From positions 176,530 through 240,529 of the forward strand of contig CACJMO010000002.1 in assembly GCA_902594545.1 (NCBI GenBank): 64,000 nt of DNA, given 5' to 3'. The translations under genes and the position numbers were made by a program. This document shows, in pieces, positions 8,819 to 18,895 of the stretch. The notes under the pieces were generated by a model that was not told where the DNA came from, ran no database searches, and was given only the letters and a program-made list of their open reading frames with translations. Position 1 is the stretch's first letter. Each line of letters starts with the position of its first letter. This stretch comes from an uncultured SAR86 cluster bacterium (GTDB lineage: Bacteria > Pseudomonadota > Gammaproteobacteria > Magnimaribacterales > Magnimaribacteraceae).

Positions 8819-11177
8819 GTATATTTTCCTCTAGGAAGTATTCAAAAGCTGGCCTAGTAGTCTCTTTTGAAGCTAATTTTCCTGATTCTTTATCAATCTT
8901 TACTACTGTTAATCCCTCAGGAGGCAATTCTATTGAAACCGGTATGTCATCAATAATCTCCTTTTTATAGTCTAACCAGATTGGCAATGCAATTGTTGAA
9001 CCAAACTCTCTATCACCCAAACTTTTAGGAGTATCAAATCCCACCCAAACTGAAGTAACGATGTTTTCATTATATCCAGTGAACCAAGTGCTCTCCGCCT
9101 CATTTGTTGTTCCAGTTTTTCCTGAAAAATCATTTCGTTTAAGTTCAGATACCTTACTAGCCGTTCCCCTAATAGTAGCCTCCTTGAGGATATCATTAAT
9201 CAGAAAAGCTATCCTCTCATCTATAACTTGCAGGGGTTCGATAGCACCTTTTTTGTAAATCAAATTTCCACTTCTGTCGCGTATTGAATCAATGAGATAA
9301 GGTTCAACCTTTTTTCCTCCATTCGCAAACACTGAGTATGCAACAGCATTTCTAAGAGGATTCAAAGATGATGTCCCAAGTGATAAAGATAAATCTGCAG
9401 GCAGTCTATCTTTATCAAAACCAAATTTTTCAGCATAAGCTCTAACTTTCTCAATGCCAACCTCCCTCAGCAATCTCACTGAAACTAGATTTCTGCTCTG
9501 CAATAATCCCTCTCTCAATCTGGTAGGACCATAAAATCTTCCACTAGCATTCCTTGGTCTCCATTTTTCTTCTAAAGCTTTATCTTCAAAAACTATTGGT
9601 GCATCATTGATTAAAGATGAGGCATGAAAACCCTCTGAAAAAGCTGCTGCGTAAAGAAATGGCTTAAAATTAGATCCCAATAGAGGTGAAGCTTGCTCAA
9701 CACGATTAAATTTACTTTGAAAGAAATCATAACCTCCGACTGAAGCTAATATGGAACCTGATTTAGGATCTATTGAAATAAGAGCACTTTGAACTTCAGG
9801 TACCTGTGTCAGTGATAAAGATTTCGTTATTTCATCCTTTTTAATCCAAACTAAATCGCCCACTTCTATTATGTCATTGAAAGATTTTGGTCGAGGACCT
9901 CTTCTGTTCTCTGTAATGTGAGGTCTAGCCCAGCTTAAGTCCTCAGACCAAAGAATTTCAATAAATTCTCCAGACTTAGTTAATACTTCAAGAGTGTCTT
10001 TGTTATTTGTAACAACTGCTATAAATCTACCTTTATTCTCTGAGAAATTTTGAATTGAGTTAAATATTTCACTTAATGATTCGTCTTCTTGCCCTAAAGA
10101 ATCAGAACTAAAGAAATTATTAATAAGGTCCTTTTTAGAATCTAATTCTTTTTCAAAGAAATTTTCAGGGAACAGATCTGATATGTTGTCTGGTTGTCTG
10201 AAACCATGTCTTTTATCATAAGCTTCTAATCCTTTTTTTAAGGATTTAGTTGCCATATTTTGAAATTTAGAATTTATAGTTGTATAAACCTCCAGACCTT
10301 CTGAGTAGGCTTTCAAGCCGTATTGTTGAATCATATATCGCCTGACCTCTTCAGCAACATATGGTGCCTCTACTTCTGAGACCAGCCCATAATAGTCTGC
10401 TGTCACTGGAGCCAAAATTGCTAAATCATACTGTTCTGGATGAATGAACCCCAAATCCAACATTCTATTTAAAATCCAATTTCTTCTTTGGATAGCTCTT
10501 TTTGGATTTACTAATGGGTTAATGGAAGAAGGAGCTTTAGGCAGCGCTGCTATCATTGCCCATTGAGATAGATTTAAGTCTTCAAGAGGCTTTCCGTAAT
10601 AAACCTCACTTGCAGCAGCAATACCATAGGCTCTATTCCCAAAAAAAATTCTATTGACGTAAAACTCGAAAATTTCTTGCTTAGAGTATGTTCTCTCAAG
10701 CCTGTAAGCTAAAAAAATGTCTTTGACCTTCCGATATAAGCTTACATCTCTGCTGGTTAAATAGTTACCAGCAACCTGCATGGTAATTGTACTGCCACCC
10801 CCTTGAATTCTTCCTGAAACGATCAATCGATATAAGGATCTCAACAAGCCTGTGTAACTTACACCGGAGTGAGAAAAGAAATTATCATCTTCTGCAGCCA
10901 ATACTGCATTTACATAGTGATGAGGTATATTTTTGAATTTAAGCGCGGTCCTTCTTTGTTCGCCAAATTCTCCTATTAATTTCCCATCTTCTGAGAAAAT
11001 CTTTAACGGGATTTGAAGCTCAATTTCTTTAATTTTCTGTTCGTCTGGAAGTTTGCTATCAATATATATATTAAGACTCGTAATACCCATGCCCAGAAGC
11101 AAAAGCAAGATGATGAAAAGCTTACCTAACTTAGTTCCATAAAGAATATTTAAGTATGTCTTTAAATTAACAAACAT
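8811..11177 (-). CDS. mrcA: Penicillin-binding protein 1A (class A, bifunctional)
   Basis: A 788-residue peptidoglycan synthase anchored by one N-terminal membrane helix (about residues 17-38). The GT51 glycosyltransferase domain has the catalytic Glu96 in AAEDDNFF and the GGGSTITMQ block. An OB-like insert precedes the transpeptidase, which carries SNFK (502-505), SRN (561-563) and KTGT (687-690). This domain set and insert mark PBP1A rather than PBP1B. It is divergent from aroK with only 20 bases between the start codons. In Pseudomonas the pilMNOPQ operon sits at this junction; here it is absent. Confidence 0.93.
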   Translation of the reverse strand: MFVNLKTYLNILYGTKLGKLFIILLLLLGMGITSLNIYIDSKLPDEQKIKEIELQIPLKIFSEDGKLIGEFGEQRRTALKFKNIPHHYVNAVLAAEDDNFFSHSGVSYTGLLRSLYRLIVSGRIQGGGSTITMQVAGNYLTSRDVSLYRKVKDIFLAYRLERTYSKQEIFEFYVNRIFFGNRAYGIAAASEVYYGKPLEDLNLSQWAMIAALPKAPSSINPLVNPKRAIQRRNWILNRMLDLGFIHPEQYDLAILAPVTADYYGLVSEVEAPYVAEEVRRYMIQQYGLKAYSEGLEVYTTINSKFQNMATKSLKKGLEAYDKRHGFRQPDNISDLFPENFFEKELDSKKDLINNFFSSDSLGQEDESLSEIFNSIQNFSENKGRFIAVVTNNKDTLEVLTKSGEFIEILWSEDLSWARPHITENRRGPRPKSFNDIIEVGDLVWIKKDEITKSLSLTQVPEVQSALISIDPKSGSILASVGGYDFFQSKFNRVEQASPLLGSNFKPFLYAAAFSEGFHASSLINDAPIVFEDKALEEKWRPRNASGRFYGPTRLREGLLQSRNLVSVRLLREVGIEKVRAYAEKFGFDKDRLPADLSLSLGTSSLNPLRNAVAYSVFANGGKKVEPYLIDSIRDRSGNLIYKKGAIEPLQVIDERIAFLINDILKEATIRGTASKVSELKRNDFSGKTGTTNEAESTWFTGYNENIVTSVWVGFDTPKSLGDREFGSTIALPIWLDYKKEIIDDIPVSIELPPEGLTVVKIDKESGKLASKETTRPAFEYFLEENIPN

Positions 11178-11185
11178 CTAAGAGT

Positions 11186-11191
11186 TATAAT
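11186..11191 (+). promoter_or_regulatory. Candidate -10 element of aroK
   Basis: A perfect TATAAT ends exactly six bases before the aroK ATG, so a start site seven bases downstream of the hexamer would fall on the A of the ATG and give a leaderless mRNA. No good -35 hexamer is visible. In DNA this AT-rich a chance match is possible. Confidence 0.4.
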
Positions 11192-11197
11192 AACCCA

Positions 11198-11698
11198 ATG
11201 AGAGTAATTATTATCGGACCTATGGCTTCAGGGAAGTCTGTTGTGGGGAAAAAGCTCTCAAAAAAATTAAAAATGAGTTTCTATGATACGGATAAAGAAA
11301 TTGAAGAAGCAGCGGGAGCTAGCATTGCCTGGATTTTTGATGTCGAAGGAGAAAAAAAATTTAGAGACAGAGAATACAAAATATTATCCAAAGTAATAGA
11401 AATGGAGAATTGTATTATTTCTACAGGAGGAGGAATAATTTTAGAAGAAAAAAATAGAAAATTATTAGAAAAAGGTACAGTTGTATACTTGAAAACAAGT
11501 ATCCAAAGCCAGCTAGAAAGAACCATGAATGATAAGGAGCGTCCTTTATTGCAAGGCAATATTAATAAAGAAGAGACACTAAGAAAGATTGCATCTGAAA
11601 GGAATCCAATTTACGAAGCATTGACTGATATTACCATTCAAGAAACCAATACACCTGATGAGTCTGTAAATATAATAATTAAAGAACTTAATCTATAA
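11198..11698 (+). CDS. aroK: Shikimate kinase
   Basis: A 166-residue P-loop kinase phosphorylating shikimate in aromatic amino acid synthesis. The Walker A GPMASGKS is at residues 7-14, the shikimate-binding DTD follows at about 33, CIISTGGGI gives the glycine-rich substrate loop, and the lid contains ERPLLQG. Length is typical. It is followed two bases after its stop by aroB, the usual gammaproteobacterial pair. No Shine-Dalgarno sequence precedes the ATG, which fits the leaderless arrangement suggested by the adjacent TATAAT. Confidence 0.93.
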   Translation: MRVIIIGPMASGKSVVGKKLSKKLKMSFYDTDKEIEEAAGASIAWIFDVEGEKKFRDREYKILSKVIEMENCIISTGGGIILEEKNRKLLEKGTVVYLKTSIQSQLERTMNDKERPLLQGNINKEETLRKIASERNPIYEALTDITIQETNTPDESVNIIIKELNL

Positions 11699-11700
11699 CA

Positions 11701-12774
11701 ATGGAAACGATAAAGATCCAAACAAATTCAAATAATTATGATGTTCTTGTGGGGCAGAATATATTAATCAGGGAAAATTTAGTCCAATTCTCAAATCGTG
11801 AATGCTTATTAGTTGCTGATTCTAATATCGATAATAGTACTGTAGGTGAACTCTCTCAGGTTCTTGAGGAAATAGGTTCGAAATTTGCTCAGATAAGCAT
11901 CGAAGCAAGTGAGAATAAAAAATCTATTGAGACACTTGGTTTCATTCATGACAAACTCATAGAACTTAAATACAGCAGAGATTGTGTACTCTTTGCATTG
12001 GGCGGGGGTATAACATGCGATATCACAGGATTTGCTGCTGCGACTTATCAAAGAGGTGTTGATTTTGTTTTAATGCCTTCTACCTTACTGGCTCAAGTTG
12101 ACGCATCAGTAGGAGGGAAAACTGCTATAAATCATAAAGAAGGTAAGAATATGATTGGAGCCTTTCATCAGCCCAAGAAAGTTTTATCTGACATTGGGTT
12201 GCTTGAAAGCCTTCAACAGAAACAAATTTATGAAGGTTTGGCAGAAATTATTAAGCACTCTCTGTTAGAAAATGAAGGTTTTTTTGAATGGCTAGAAGAA
12301 AATATACAAAAAATAATCTCACTGAATAAGTCTGAATTAATGGAAGCTGTTTCAAAATCCATCCAAATAAAAGCCGATGTAGTAAGCAGGGATGAAACAG
12401 AGCAAGGTGTTAGAAAATTTTTAAATCTAGGTCACACATTTGGGCACGCGATAGAGTTATACGGAAATTACAAAGAATATTCACATGGTGAGGCAGTTGC
12501 TCTCGGCATGATAATGGCTGTGAACCTATCTCAAAGTAAGCTGGGTCTAAATAAAGATAAAGCTCAAAAGATAATCGACCTAATATCGGTAATATTAGAT
12601 GAAGAAAAAAGGATCAAAGAATTCAATCAAAGCGAACTCTTGGCGAAAATGTCATCTGATAAAAAAAGAGTTGGTGATAATCTAAATTTAATACTTCTGG
12701 AAGATATAGGTACACCTAAGATAGTTTCAGGGCTAGAAAAGATAGAAATAAAAGAGTCTATGAAAATTAGCTAG
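11701..12774 (+). CDS. aroB: 3-dehydroquinate synthase
   Basis: A 357-residue NAD- and Zn-dependent enzyme converting DAHP to 3-dehydroquinate, the second step of the shikimate pathway. Conserved blocks are FALGGGITCDITGFAAATYQRG (about residues 97-118, given by its ends), PSTLLAQVDASVGGKTAINH, and the zinc-binding region with NLGHTFGHAIE and HGEAVALGM. It is probably cotranscribed with aroK. In Pseudomonas a SPOR/DamX-like gene separates aroB from gltB; here only 106 bases do. Confidence 0.95.
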   Translation: METIKIQTNSNNYDVLVGQNILIRENLVQFSNRECLLVADSNIDNSTVGELSQVLEEIGSKFAQISIEASENKKSIETLGFIHDKLIELKYSRDCVLFALGGGITCDITGFAAATYQRGVDFVLMPSTLLAQVDASVGGKTAINHKEGKNMIGAFHQPKKVLSDIGLLESLQQKQIYEGLAEIIKHSLLENEGFFEWLEENIQKIISLNKSELMEAVSKSIQIKADVVSRDETEQGVRKFLNLGHTFGHAIELYGNYKEYSHGEAVALGMIMAVNLSQSKLGLNKDKAQKIIDLISVILDEEKRIKEFNQSELLAKMSSDKKRVGDNLNLILLEDIGTPKIVSGLEKIEIKESMKIS

Positions 12775-12880
12775 TCAATCTTTTCAGACTGCTCAACAAA
12801 AGGTACAATCCTTCTTCTGCGCACTTCTCGGTTTTACTCTTTCAGCAAAGGAGTTAGCTGAGAATAAACAATCCATATTA
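12775..12880 (+). promoter_or_regulatory. aroB-gltB spacer, possible gltB promoter
   Basis: This 106-base gap contains TACAAT at 12804-12809 with TTTTCA about 17 bases upstream, a weak promoter candidate for gltBD. TTCTCGG near 12825 can pair with CTGAGAA near 12858 to form a long-looped stem just before the gene. The gltB ATG has no close Shine-Dalgarno site; AAAGGAG lies about 30 bases upstream, too far for normal use. There is no evidence for a gene here. Confidence 0.3.
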
Positions 12881-15800
12881 ATGAAGAAATTTAAGCTTAA
12901 GAATAAGTATCGGTTTGGTTTCCCAAAAAAAAGGGGGCTATACGACCCACAATTTGAAAAAGACTCCTGCGGTGTAGGTCTAGTTGCGAATATCAAAGGC
13001 ATTCCATCTAGAAAAATTATGGATGATGCCTTCCAAGTGAACTCAAAGATGGATCACAGAGGAGGATGCGGTTTTGAAGAAAATACAGGAGATGGTGCAG
13101 GAATTCTTGTTGCTCTGCCTGATAATTTCTTCAGAACAGAGGCAAGTGTTATGGGTATTGATCTGCCCTCATTTGGTTCTTATGCTGTAGGCAACGTGTT
13201 TCTTCCTGTTGACGATGCAGAAAGAACTAAGTGTTATCAGATAATCGATGAAACCATTAAATCAGAAGGACTGAAGTGTCTTGGATGGAGAGATGTTCCA
13301 GTAGATGCAGATAAAGCTGATGTAGGGCCTGCTTCAAGGAAGGCTCAACCTGTTATCAAACAGCTCTTTATTGAAGCAAACTCGAATTTAACTCAGGATG
13401 AATTTGATAGAAAGCTCTATATCATTCGGAAGCAAATAAGTCATTTGATTCGCGGTGATGAGAGTTTTAACGAGGGGAAGCTTTTCTATGTATGTAGTCT
13501 CTCTTCCTCAGTGATTGTATACAAAGGTATGCTTACACCTGCTCAGCTCTTCCCGTTTTATCCTGACCTTGAGAGCGTTGACTTCGAAACTCATTTAGCA
13601 ATGGTCCACTCAAGATTTAGTACAAATACTTTCCCATCCTGGGATAGAGCTCAACCAAATAGATATATGTGTCATAACGGAGAGATAAACACTCTGAAAG
13701 GTAACATGAATGCCATGAAGGCAAGACAAGGCACTGTTAGAAGCGATTTATTCGGTGATGATATTGAAAAACTCTTTCCAATCGCTGAGCTAGATTGTAC
13801 AGACTCTGGAAGCTTCGATAATGTGCTTGAGTTTCTGATGCTATCCGGTAGGAGCCTACAAGAATCAATAATGATGATGATACCTGAAGCCTGGCAATCA
13901 GATAAAAATATGTCTGACAAAAAGAAGGCTTTCTACCAGTTCAGCTCATCGATGATAGAGCCTTGGGATGGTCCTGCCTCAATAGTTTTCACTGATGGAA
14001 GAAAGGTAGGTGCTGTTTTAGATAGAAACGGTCTAAGGCCAAGCAGATATTATTTAACTGAAGATGACAACGTGATAATGGCCTCTGAAGTGGGTGTTCT
14101 TCCTGTAGATCCTTCTAAAGTCATAAAAAAAGGAAGATTGCAGCCCGGTAAGATGTTCTTAATTGATTTCAGTAAAGGTGAAATGATTCCTGATGAAGAT
14201 ATCAAAACAGAGATAGTTAATCAGCATGACTATGAACAATGGAACAGAGCAATCGTTAGCTTAGACGACCTAAAAGCGGAAAAAGAAGCTGAATATATAT
14301 CTGAAAGTTTAATATCAAGAATGAGGGCATTTGGTTACACAACCGAAACTATGCAGTTTATGTTAATGCCTCTCGTGTCTGAGTTAAGAGACCCTCTTGG
14401 TTCTATGGGAAATGATGCTGCCTTAGCATGTTTGTCAGACAAGCCTCGTCTAATATTCGACTACTTCAAGCAGCTTTTTGCTCAGGTTACCAACCCTCCC
14501 ATCGACTCCATTAGGGAAGAAGTGATTATGTCCCTAGAATGCCTCATTGGCCCTGAAGGGAACCTATTGGAAAATGATAAAGATAATGTAAAAAGGTTAA
14601 GAGTTGATAACCCTATTCTTTCGAATACTGAACTGAATCAAATCAAGAATCTATCGATTGAAGGATGGAATACAAGAACAATCGATCTTACATACAACAT
14701 TGATGACGGTCTTGAAGGGATGAAGAAGAGACTTGAGGAAATCTGCTCAGAAGCTGAACAAGCCATCCAAGATGAATGCTCTTTCATTATCCTCTCTGAC
14801 AGAAATATTTCTAATTCAGTCATGACCCTTAGTTCCCTCATGGCATGTTCTTCGATTCATCATCACCTGGTACAAAGGCAACTTCGCACAAAAATTGGAA
14901 TTATTATAGAGACCGGTGAAGCAAGAGAAGTTCACCATCATTGTTTATTGTTTGGATACGGGGCCGATGCCATTAACCCCTATCTTGCTTTTGAATCTTT
15001 ATTTCAGGCCTTACAGGATGGTTCTCTAACCGATGAAAACCTTCCTAATAACCAATCCATTGTCGAAGCTTATAAAAAAGGTACAAAAAAAGGTATCCTC
15101 AAAGTTATGGCAAAAATGGGAATCTCTACCCTGCATTCTTATAAAGGTGCACAAATATTTGAAGCAGTCGGTCTGTCTGATGAGATCATAGAAAAATCTT
15201 TTCCTGGTACAGCAAGTAGAGTTGGTGGCATCACTTTTGATGCTTTATTTAACGAACAGAAGAGAAGGCATGACTTGGGTTATCCCAAAGAGGAAATTAA
15301 TGTTACAACCCTTCCAAACCCTGGTGATTTTCACTGGAGGAATGGTGGAGACTCTCACATGTGGGATCCAAAGACGATTTCTAGCCTTCAACTAGCAGCT
15401 AGAACTAATAACGAAGATGCCTATTGGGAGTTTGCCAAACATGCCAATGAAGTTTCAACTAAACAAAGTTCGTTAAGAGGTTTACTGAAATTCAAAAGTA
15501 ATAATCAACCCATTGAAATAGATGAAGTTGAAAGTGAAAAAGAGATTGTCAAAAGATTTGCCACTGGCGCAATGAGCTTAGGCTCCATATCAACTGAGTC
15601 ACATGAATCACTTGCAATTGCGATGAATCAATTAGGTGGAAAATCCAATACTGGAGAAGGTGGAGAGGACCCTATTAGATTTAAAACTAATGATGATGGT
15701 GTTTCCAAAAGATCTGCAATTAAACAAGTCGCCTCAGGTAGATTTGGAGTAACAATGAGGTATCTCACAAATTCAGATGAGCTGCAGATCAAAATCTCTC

Positions 15801-17440
15801 AAGGAGCTAAGCCTGGCGAGGGTGGAGAACTACCTGGCAAGAAGGTAGATGATTACATCGCCAAAATAAGACACTCAACACCAGGAGTAGGACTTATAAG
15901 CCCTCCTCCGCATCACGATATTTATTCAATAGAAGACATAGCCCAACTCATTCATGATTTAAAAAACGCCAATAGGACGTCAAGAATAAGCGTAAAGCTA
16001 GTATCAGAAGTAGGAGTAGGAACAGTAGCAGCAGGAGTAGTGAAAGCAAAAACAGATCATCTAGTTATTGCTGGTCATGATGGAGGAACGGGCGCTTCAC
16101 CCCTTACCTCTATCAAGCATGCAGGTCTTCCTTGGGAACTTGGAGTTGCTGAAACTCATCAAACCTTAGTTATGAATAACTTAAGATCAAGAGTTGTTCT
16201 CCAGACCGATGGGCAAATAAAAACAGGAAGGGATGTTGCTATTGCTGCCCTTTTGGGCGCAGAAGAGTTTGGCTTCGCAACTGCTCCTCTAGTCACTTTA
16301 GGTTGCATTATGATGAGAAAATGTCATCTCAATACCTGCCCAGTTGGAATAGCCACTCAAGATAAAGAGCTAAGAAAGAAATTTAAAGGTAAACCCGAAC
16401 ATGTGGTGAATTATTTATTCATGGTAGCGAAAGATCTAAGAATGATAATGGCAGAACTTGGATTCAAAACAGTGAATGAAATGATCGGCAGAGTTGACTG
16501 CCTTGAAACAGACATTGCAATTGATCACTGGAAAAGAAATGGCCTAGACTTCAGCAAAATACTTCAACCTGCAGAAAAGATCTTTGAAAATACCGAGGTT
16601 TACAACATAAAAGAACAAAACCACGGGTTAGACAAAGCTCTTGATAATGAATTATTAGAAAAATGTGAAAGTGCTATTAAGAGTGGTGAGAAAGTTTCTT
16701 TCGATAGCCCAATATTAAATATCAACAGAACAGTTGGCACAATGCTTTCCAATGAAGTTGCCAAAGTCTGGGAAGAAAACAATCTTCCAGAAGATACTAT
16801 CAATATCAATTTCACTGGATCAGCCGGCCAGAGTTTCGCAGCTTGGCTTGTAAAAGGAATAACGTTCAAACTTGAAGGAGATGCAAACGACTACGTAGGT
16901 AAAGGTTTATCAGGAGGTAAGCTGATAATCTATCCCCCTAAAGAGAGTAAATTTACTGCTGAAGAAAATATATTGCTTGGAAATGTTGCTTTATACGGTG
17001 CAACTGGCGGTGAGGCCTACTTCAGAGGAATTGCAGCTGAGAGATTTTGCGTGAGAAACAGCGGTGCTTCAGTAGTGGTTGAAGGCATTGGTGATCATGG
17101 ATGCGAATATATGACAGGTGGAAAAGCCGTAATACTAGGCGAAACAGGAAGAAACTTTGGTGCAGGAATGAGTGGCGGAATAGCGTATATATACAACCAA
17201 AACAAAGATTTTGATAAGAAGTGTAATAAAGAGACCTTCGAAATAGAGTCTCTTATGGATGAAGATCTTGAAGATCTAAAAAAATTAATTACTAATCATT
17301 TTAATTACACTGAATCAACTGTGGCTAAAAATATTCTTAAGAATTGGTCAGACGAAAGTAAAAAATTCCTGAAGATTATGCCAACTGATTACAAGCGTGT
17401 TCTCAATGAAATGAAAACTAAACTACAAAGCAATGGGTAA
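12881..17440 (+). CDS. gltB: Glutamate synthase (NADPH) large subunit
   Basis: A 1519-residue GOGAT alpha subunit that hydrolyses glutamine and uses the ammonia to make glutamate from 2-oxoglutarate. The class II glutaminase nucleophile is Cys30 in EKDSCGVGL, so the first 29 residues are a propeptide that is normally removed. Then come the central domain, the FMN synthase domain with GEGGEDPIRF and SQGAKPGEGGELPG, a 3Fe-4S cysteine set (CIMMRKCHLNTCPVG near residue 1142), and the GXGXG beta-helix C-terminus. It overlaps gltD by eight bases. With gltD this is the main ammonium-assimilation enzyme. Confidence 0.97.
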   Translation: MKKFKLKNKYRFGFPKKRGLYDPQFEKDSCGVGLVANIKGIPSRKIMDDAFQVNSKMDHRGGCGFEENTGDGAGILVALPDNFFRTEASVMGIDLPSFGSYAVGNVFLPVDDAERTKCYQIIDETIKSEGLKCLGWRDVPVDADKADVGPASRKAQPVIKQLFIEANSNLTQDEFDRKLYIIRKQISHLIRGDESFNEGKLFYVCSLSSSVIVYKGMLTPAQLFPFYPDLESVDFETHLAMVHSRFSTNTFPSWDRAQPNRYMCHNGEINTLKGNMNAMKARQGTVRSDLFGDDIEKLFPIAELDCTDSGSFDNVLEFLMLSGRSLQESIMMMIPEAWQSDKNMSDKKKAFYQFSSSMIEPWDGPASIVFTDGRKVGAVLDRNGLRPSRYYLTEDDNVIMASEVGVLPVDPSKVIKKGRLQPGKMFLIDFSKGEMIPDEDIKTEIVNQHDYEQWNRAIVSLDDLKAEKEAEYISESLISRMRAFGYTTETMQFMLMPLVSELRDPLGSMGNDAALACLSDKPRLIFDYFKQLFAQVTNPPIDSIREEVIMSLECLIGPEGNLLENDKDNVKRLRVDNPILSNTELNQIKNLSIEGWNTRTIDLTYNIDDGLEGMKKRLEEICSEAEQAIQDECSFIILSDRNISNSVMTLSSLMACSSIHHHLVQRQLRTKIGIIIETGEAREVHHHCLLFGYGADAINPYLAFESLFQALQDGSLTDENLPNNQSIVEAYKKGTKKGILKVMAKMGISTLHSYKGAQIFEAVGLSDEIIEKSFPGTASRVGGITFDALFNEQKRRHDLGYPKEEINVTTLPNPGDFHWRNGGDSHMWDPKTISSLQLAARTNNEDAYWEFAKHANEVSTKQSSLRGLLKFKSNNQPIEIDEVESEKEIVKRFATGAMSLGSISTESHESLAIAMNQLGGKSNTGEGGEDPIRFKTNDDGVSKRSAIKQVASGRFGVTMRYLTNSDELQIKISQGAKPGEGGELPGKKVDDYIAKIRHSTPGVGLISPPPHHDIYSIEDIAQLIHDLKNANRTSRISVKLVSEVGVGTVAAGVVKAKTDHLVIAGHDGGTGASPLTSIKHAGLPWELGVAETHQTLVMNNLRSRVVLQTDGQIKTGRDVAIAALLGAEEFGFATAPLVTLGCIMMRKCHLNTCPVGIATQDKELRKKFKGKPEHVVNYLFMVAKDLRMIMAELGFKTVNEMIGRVDCLETDIAIDHWKRNGLDFSKILQPAEKIFENTEVYNIKEQNHGLDKALDNELLEKCESAIKSGEKVSFDSPILNINRTVGTMLSNEVAKVWEENNLPEDTININFTGSAGQSFAAWLVKGITFKLEGDANDYVGKGLSGGKLIIYPPKESKFTAEENILLGNVALYGATGGEAYFRGIAAERFCVRNSGASVVVEGIGDHGCEYMTGGKAVILGETGRNFGAGMSGGIAYIYNQNKDFDKKCNKETFEIESLMDEDLEDLKKLITNHFNYTESTVAKNILKNWSDESKKFLKIMPTDYKRVLNEMKTKLQSNG

Positions 17441-18884
17441 AACTACAGGATTTAAAGAATTTTCAAGAGCAGTTGAGCCCTATAGGCCAGCTAAGGAAAG
17501 GGTTTTGGATTTCAAAGAAATCTATACAGATCATGATGATGAAAAGCTGGCAATACAGGGCGCAAGATGCATGGACTGTGGAGTCCCGTTTTGTCAGTCA
17601 GGAGAAGGTTGCCCGGTTTATAACCTAATCCCTGAATGGAATGATCTTGTTTATCAAAATAAATGGGAAGAAGCTTTTGATAAGTTGATGCAGACAAATA
17701 ATTTCCCAGAAGTTACCGGACGAGTCTGCCCGGCTGTTTGCGAAGGGGCATGTGTTTTAGGAATAACAGAAAGCCCTGTTGCCATAAAGAATCTAGAGTT
17801 TGCTATAGCTGATAAAGGTTTTCAAAATGGATGGCTAAAACCTCATATTCCTCAAGAGAGGACAGGAAAAACTATTGCTATTGTGGGCTCCGGACCGGCC
17901 GGTCTGTCTGCTGCTCAACAGTTAAATAGCGTTGGTCACTCCGTCAAAGTTTATGAAAGAGCGGATCGTATTGGCGGTCTTATGATGTATGGAATTCCAA
18001 ATATGAAATTGGATAAGTCAATCATTGATCAAAGACTTGAGGTGATGAAAGTTGAAGGCATTGAATTCTTTACCAATGCTGATGTTGGTGGTGAAGGAGA
18101 CAACTCAGTGTCTATGGATGATCTTTACAACAACAATGATGTGGTTCTTTTAACAACCGGTGCCACCAAGCCTAGAGATCTTCCAATTCCAAACAGAGAA
18201 GTTGAAGGCGTGCACTTTGCTATGGATTTTCTCAGAACAAATACAAAAAGCTTGCTAGATTCGGATCATAATGATGGAACATATATCTCAGCTAAAGATA
18301 AGAACGTAATTGTCATTGGTGGTGGAGATACTGGAACAGACTGTATTGGCACTTCACTCAGACACGGATGTAAATCACTAATCAATTTCGAAATAATGCC
18401 TGAACCACCGAAAGAAAGAGCTGACAATAATCCTTGGCCTCTCTTTCCAAGAGTCTATAAGGTTGATTACGGTCATGAAGAATCCAGAGAAATCTATGGT
18501 AATGATCCACGTGTTTATTCCATATCAGGAAAAGAATTCTTAAGAAATGATGACGGAACTCTTAAAGGTATAAAGACTGTTGAAGTAGATCAAAACTTCC
18601 AAGAGATACCAGGCACTGAAAAGGATTGGGAGGCTGACTTAATACTTCTAGCAATGGGCTTTTTAGGACCCGAACAATACACCGTTGAGGGCTTGGATCT
18701 TGAAACTGATGAGAGATCTAACTATAAAGCTGAGCATAATGTTCATCAAACCTCTGATGAGAAAATATTCGCAGCGGGAGACTGCAGAAGAGGACAGTCA
18801 CTTGTTGTATGGGCCATCAACGAAGGAAGAGCTGCAGCCAGAGAAATAGATCGTCACCTGATGGGTGTTACTTCATTAAAGTAA
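17433..18884 (+). CDS. gltD: Glutamate synthase small subunit
   Basis: A 483-residue FAD/NADPH-dependent subunit that passes electrons to GltB. The N-terminal ferredoxin-like part carries two cysteine clusters (CMDCGVPFC, then CPAVCEGAC). The FAD-binding IVGSGPAGLSAAQ begins near residue 150, the NADPH-binding VIGGGDTGTDC is near 290, and the C-terminal FAAGDCRRGQSLVVWAI closes the flavin site. It starts inside the gltB end, eight bases before the gltB stop. It converges on tesB with an 11-base gap and no clear terminator. Confidence 0.96.
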   Translation: MGKTTGFKEFSRAVEPYRPAKERVLDFKEIYTDHDDEKLAIQGARCMDCGVPFCQSGEGCPVYNLIPEWNDLVYQNKWEEAFDKLMQTNNFPEVTGRVCPAVCEGACVLGITESPVAIKNLEFAIADKGFQNGWLKPHIPQERTGKTIAIVGSGPAGLSAAQQLNSVGHSVKVYERADRIGGLMMYGIPNMKLDKSIIDQRLEVMKVEGIEFFTNADVGGEGDNSVSMDDLYNNNDVVLLTTGATKPRDLPIPNREVEGVHFAMDFLRTNTKSLLDSDHNDGTYISAKDKNVIVIGGGDTGTDCIGTSLRHGCKSLINFEIMPEPPKERADNNPWPLFPRVYKVDYGHEESREIYGNDPRVYSISGKEFLRNDDGTLKGIKTVEVDQNFQEIPGTEKDWEADLILLAMGFLGPEQYTVEGLDLETDERSNYKAEHNVHQTSDEKIFAAGDCRRGQSLVVWAINEGRAAAREIDRHLMGVTSLK

Positions 18885-18895
18885 GAGACTCTTTT

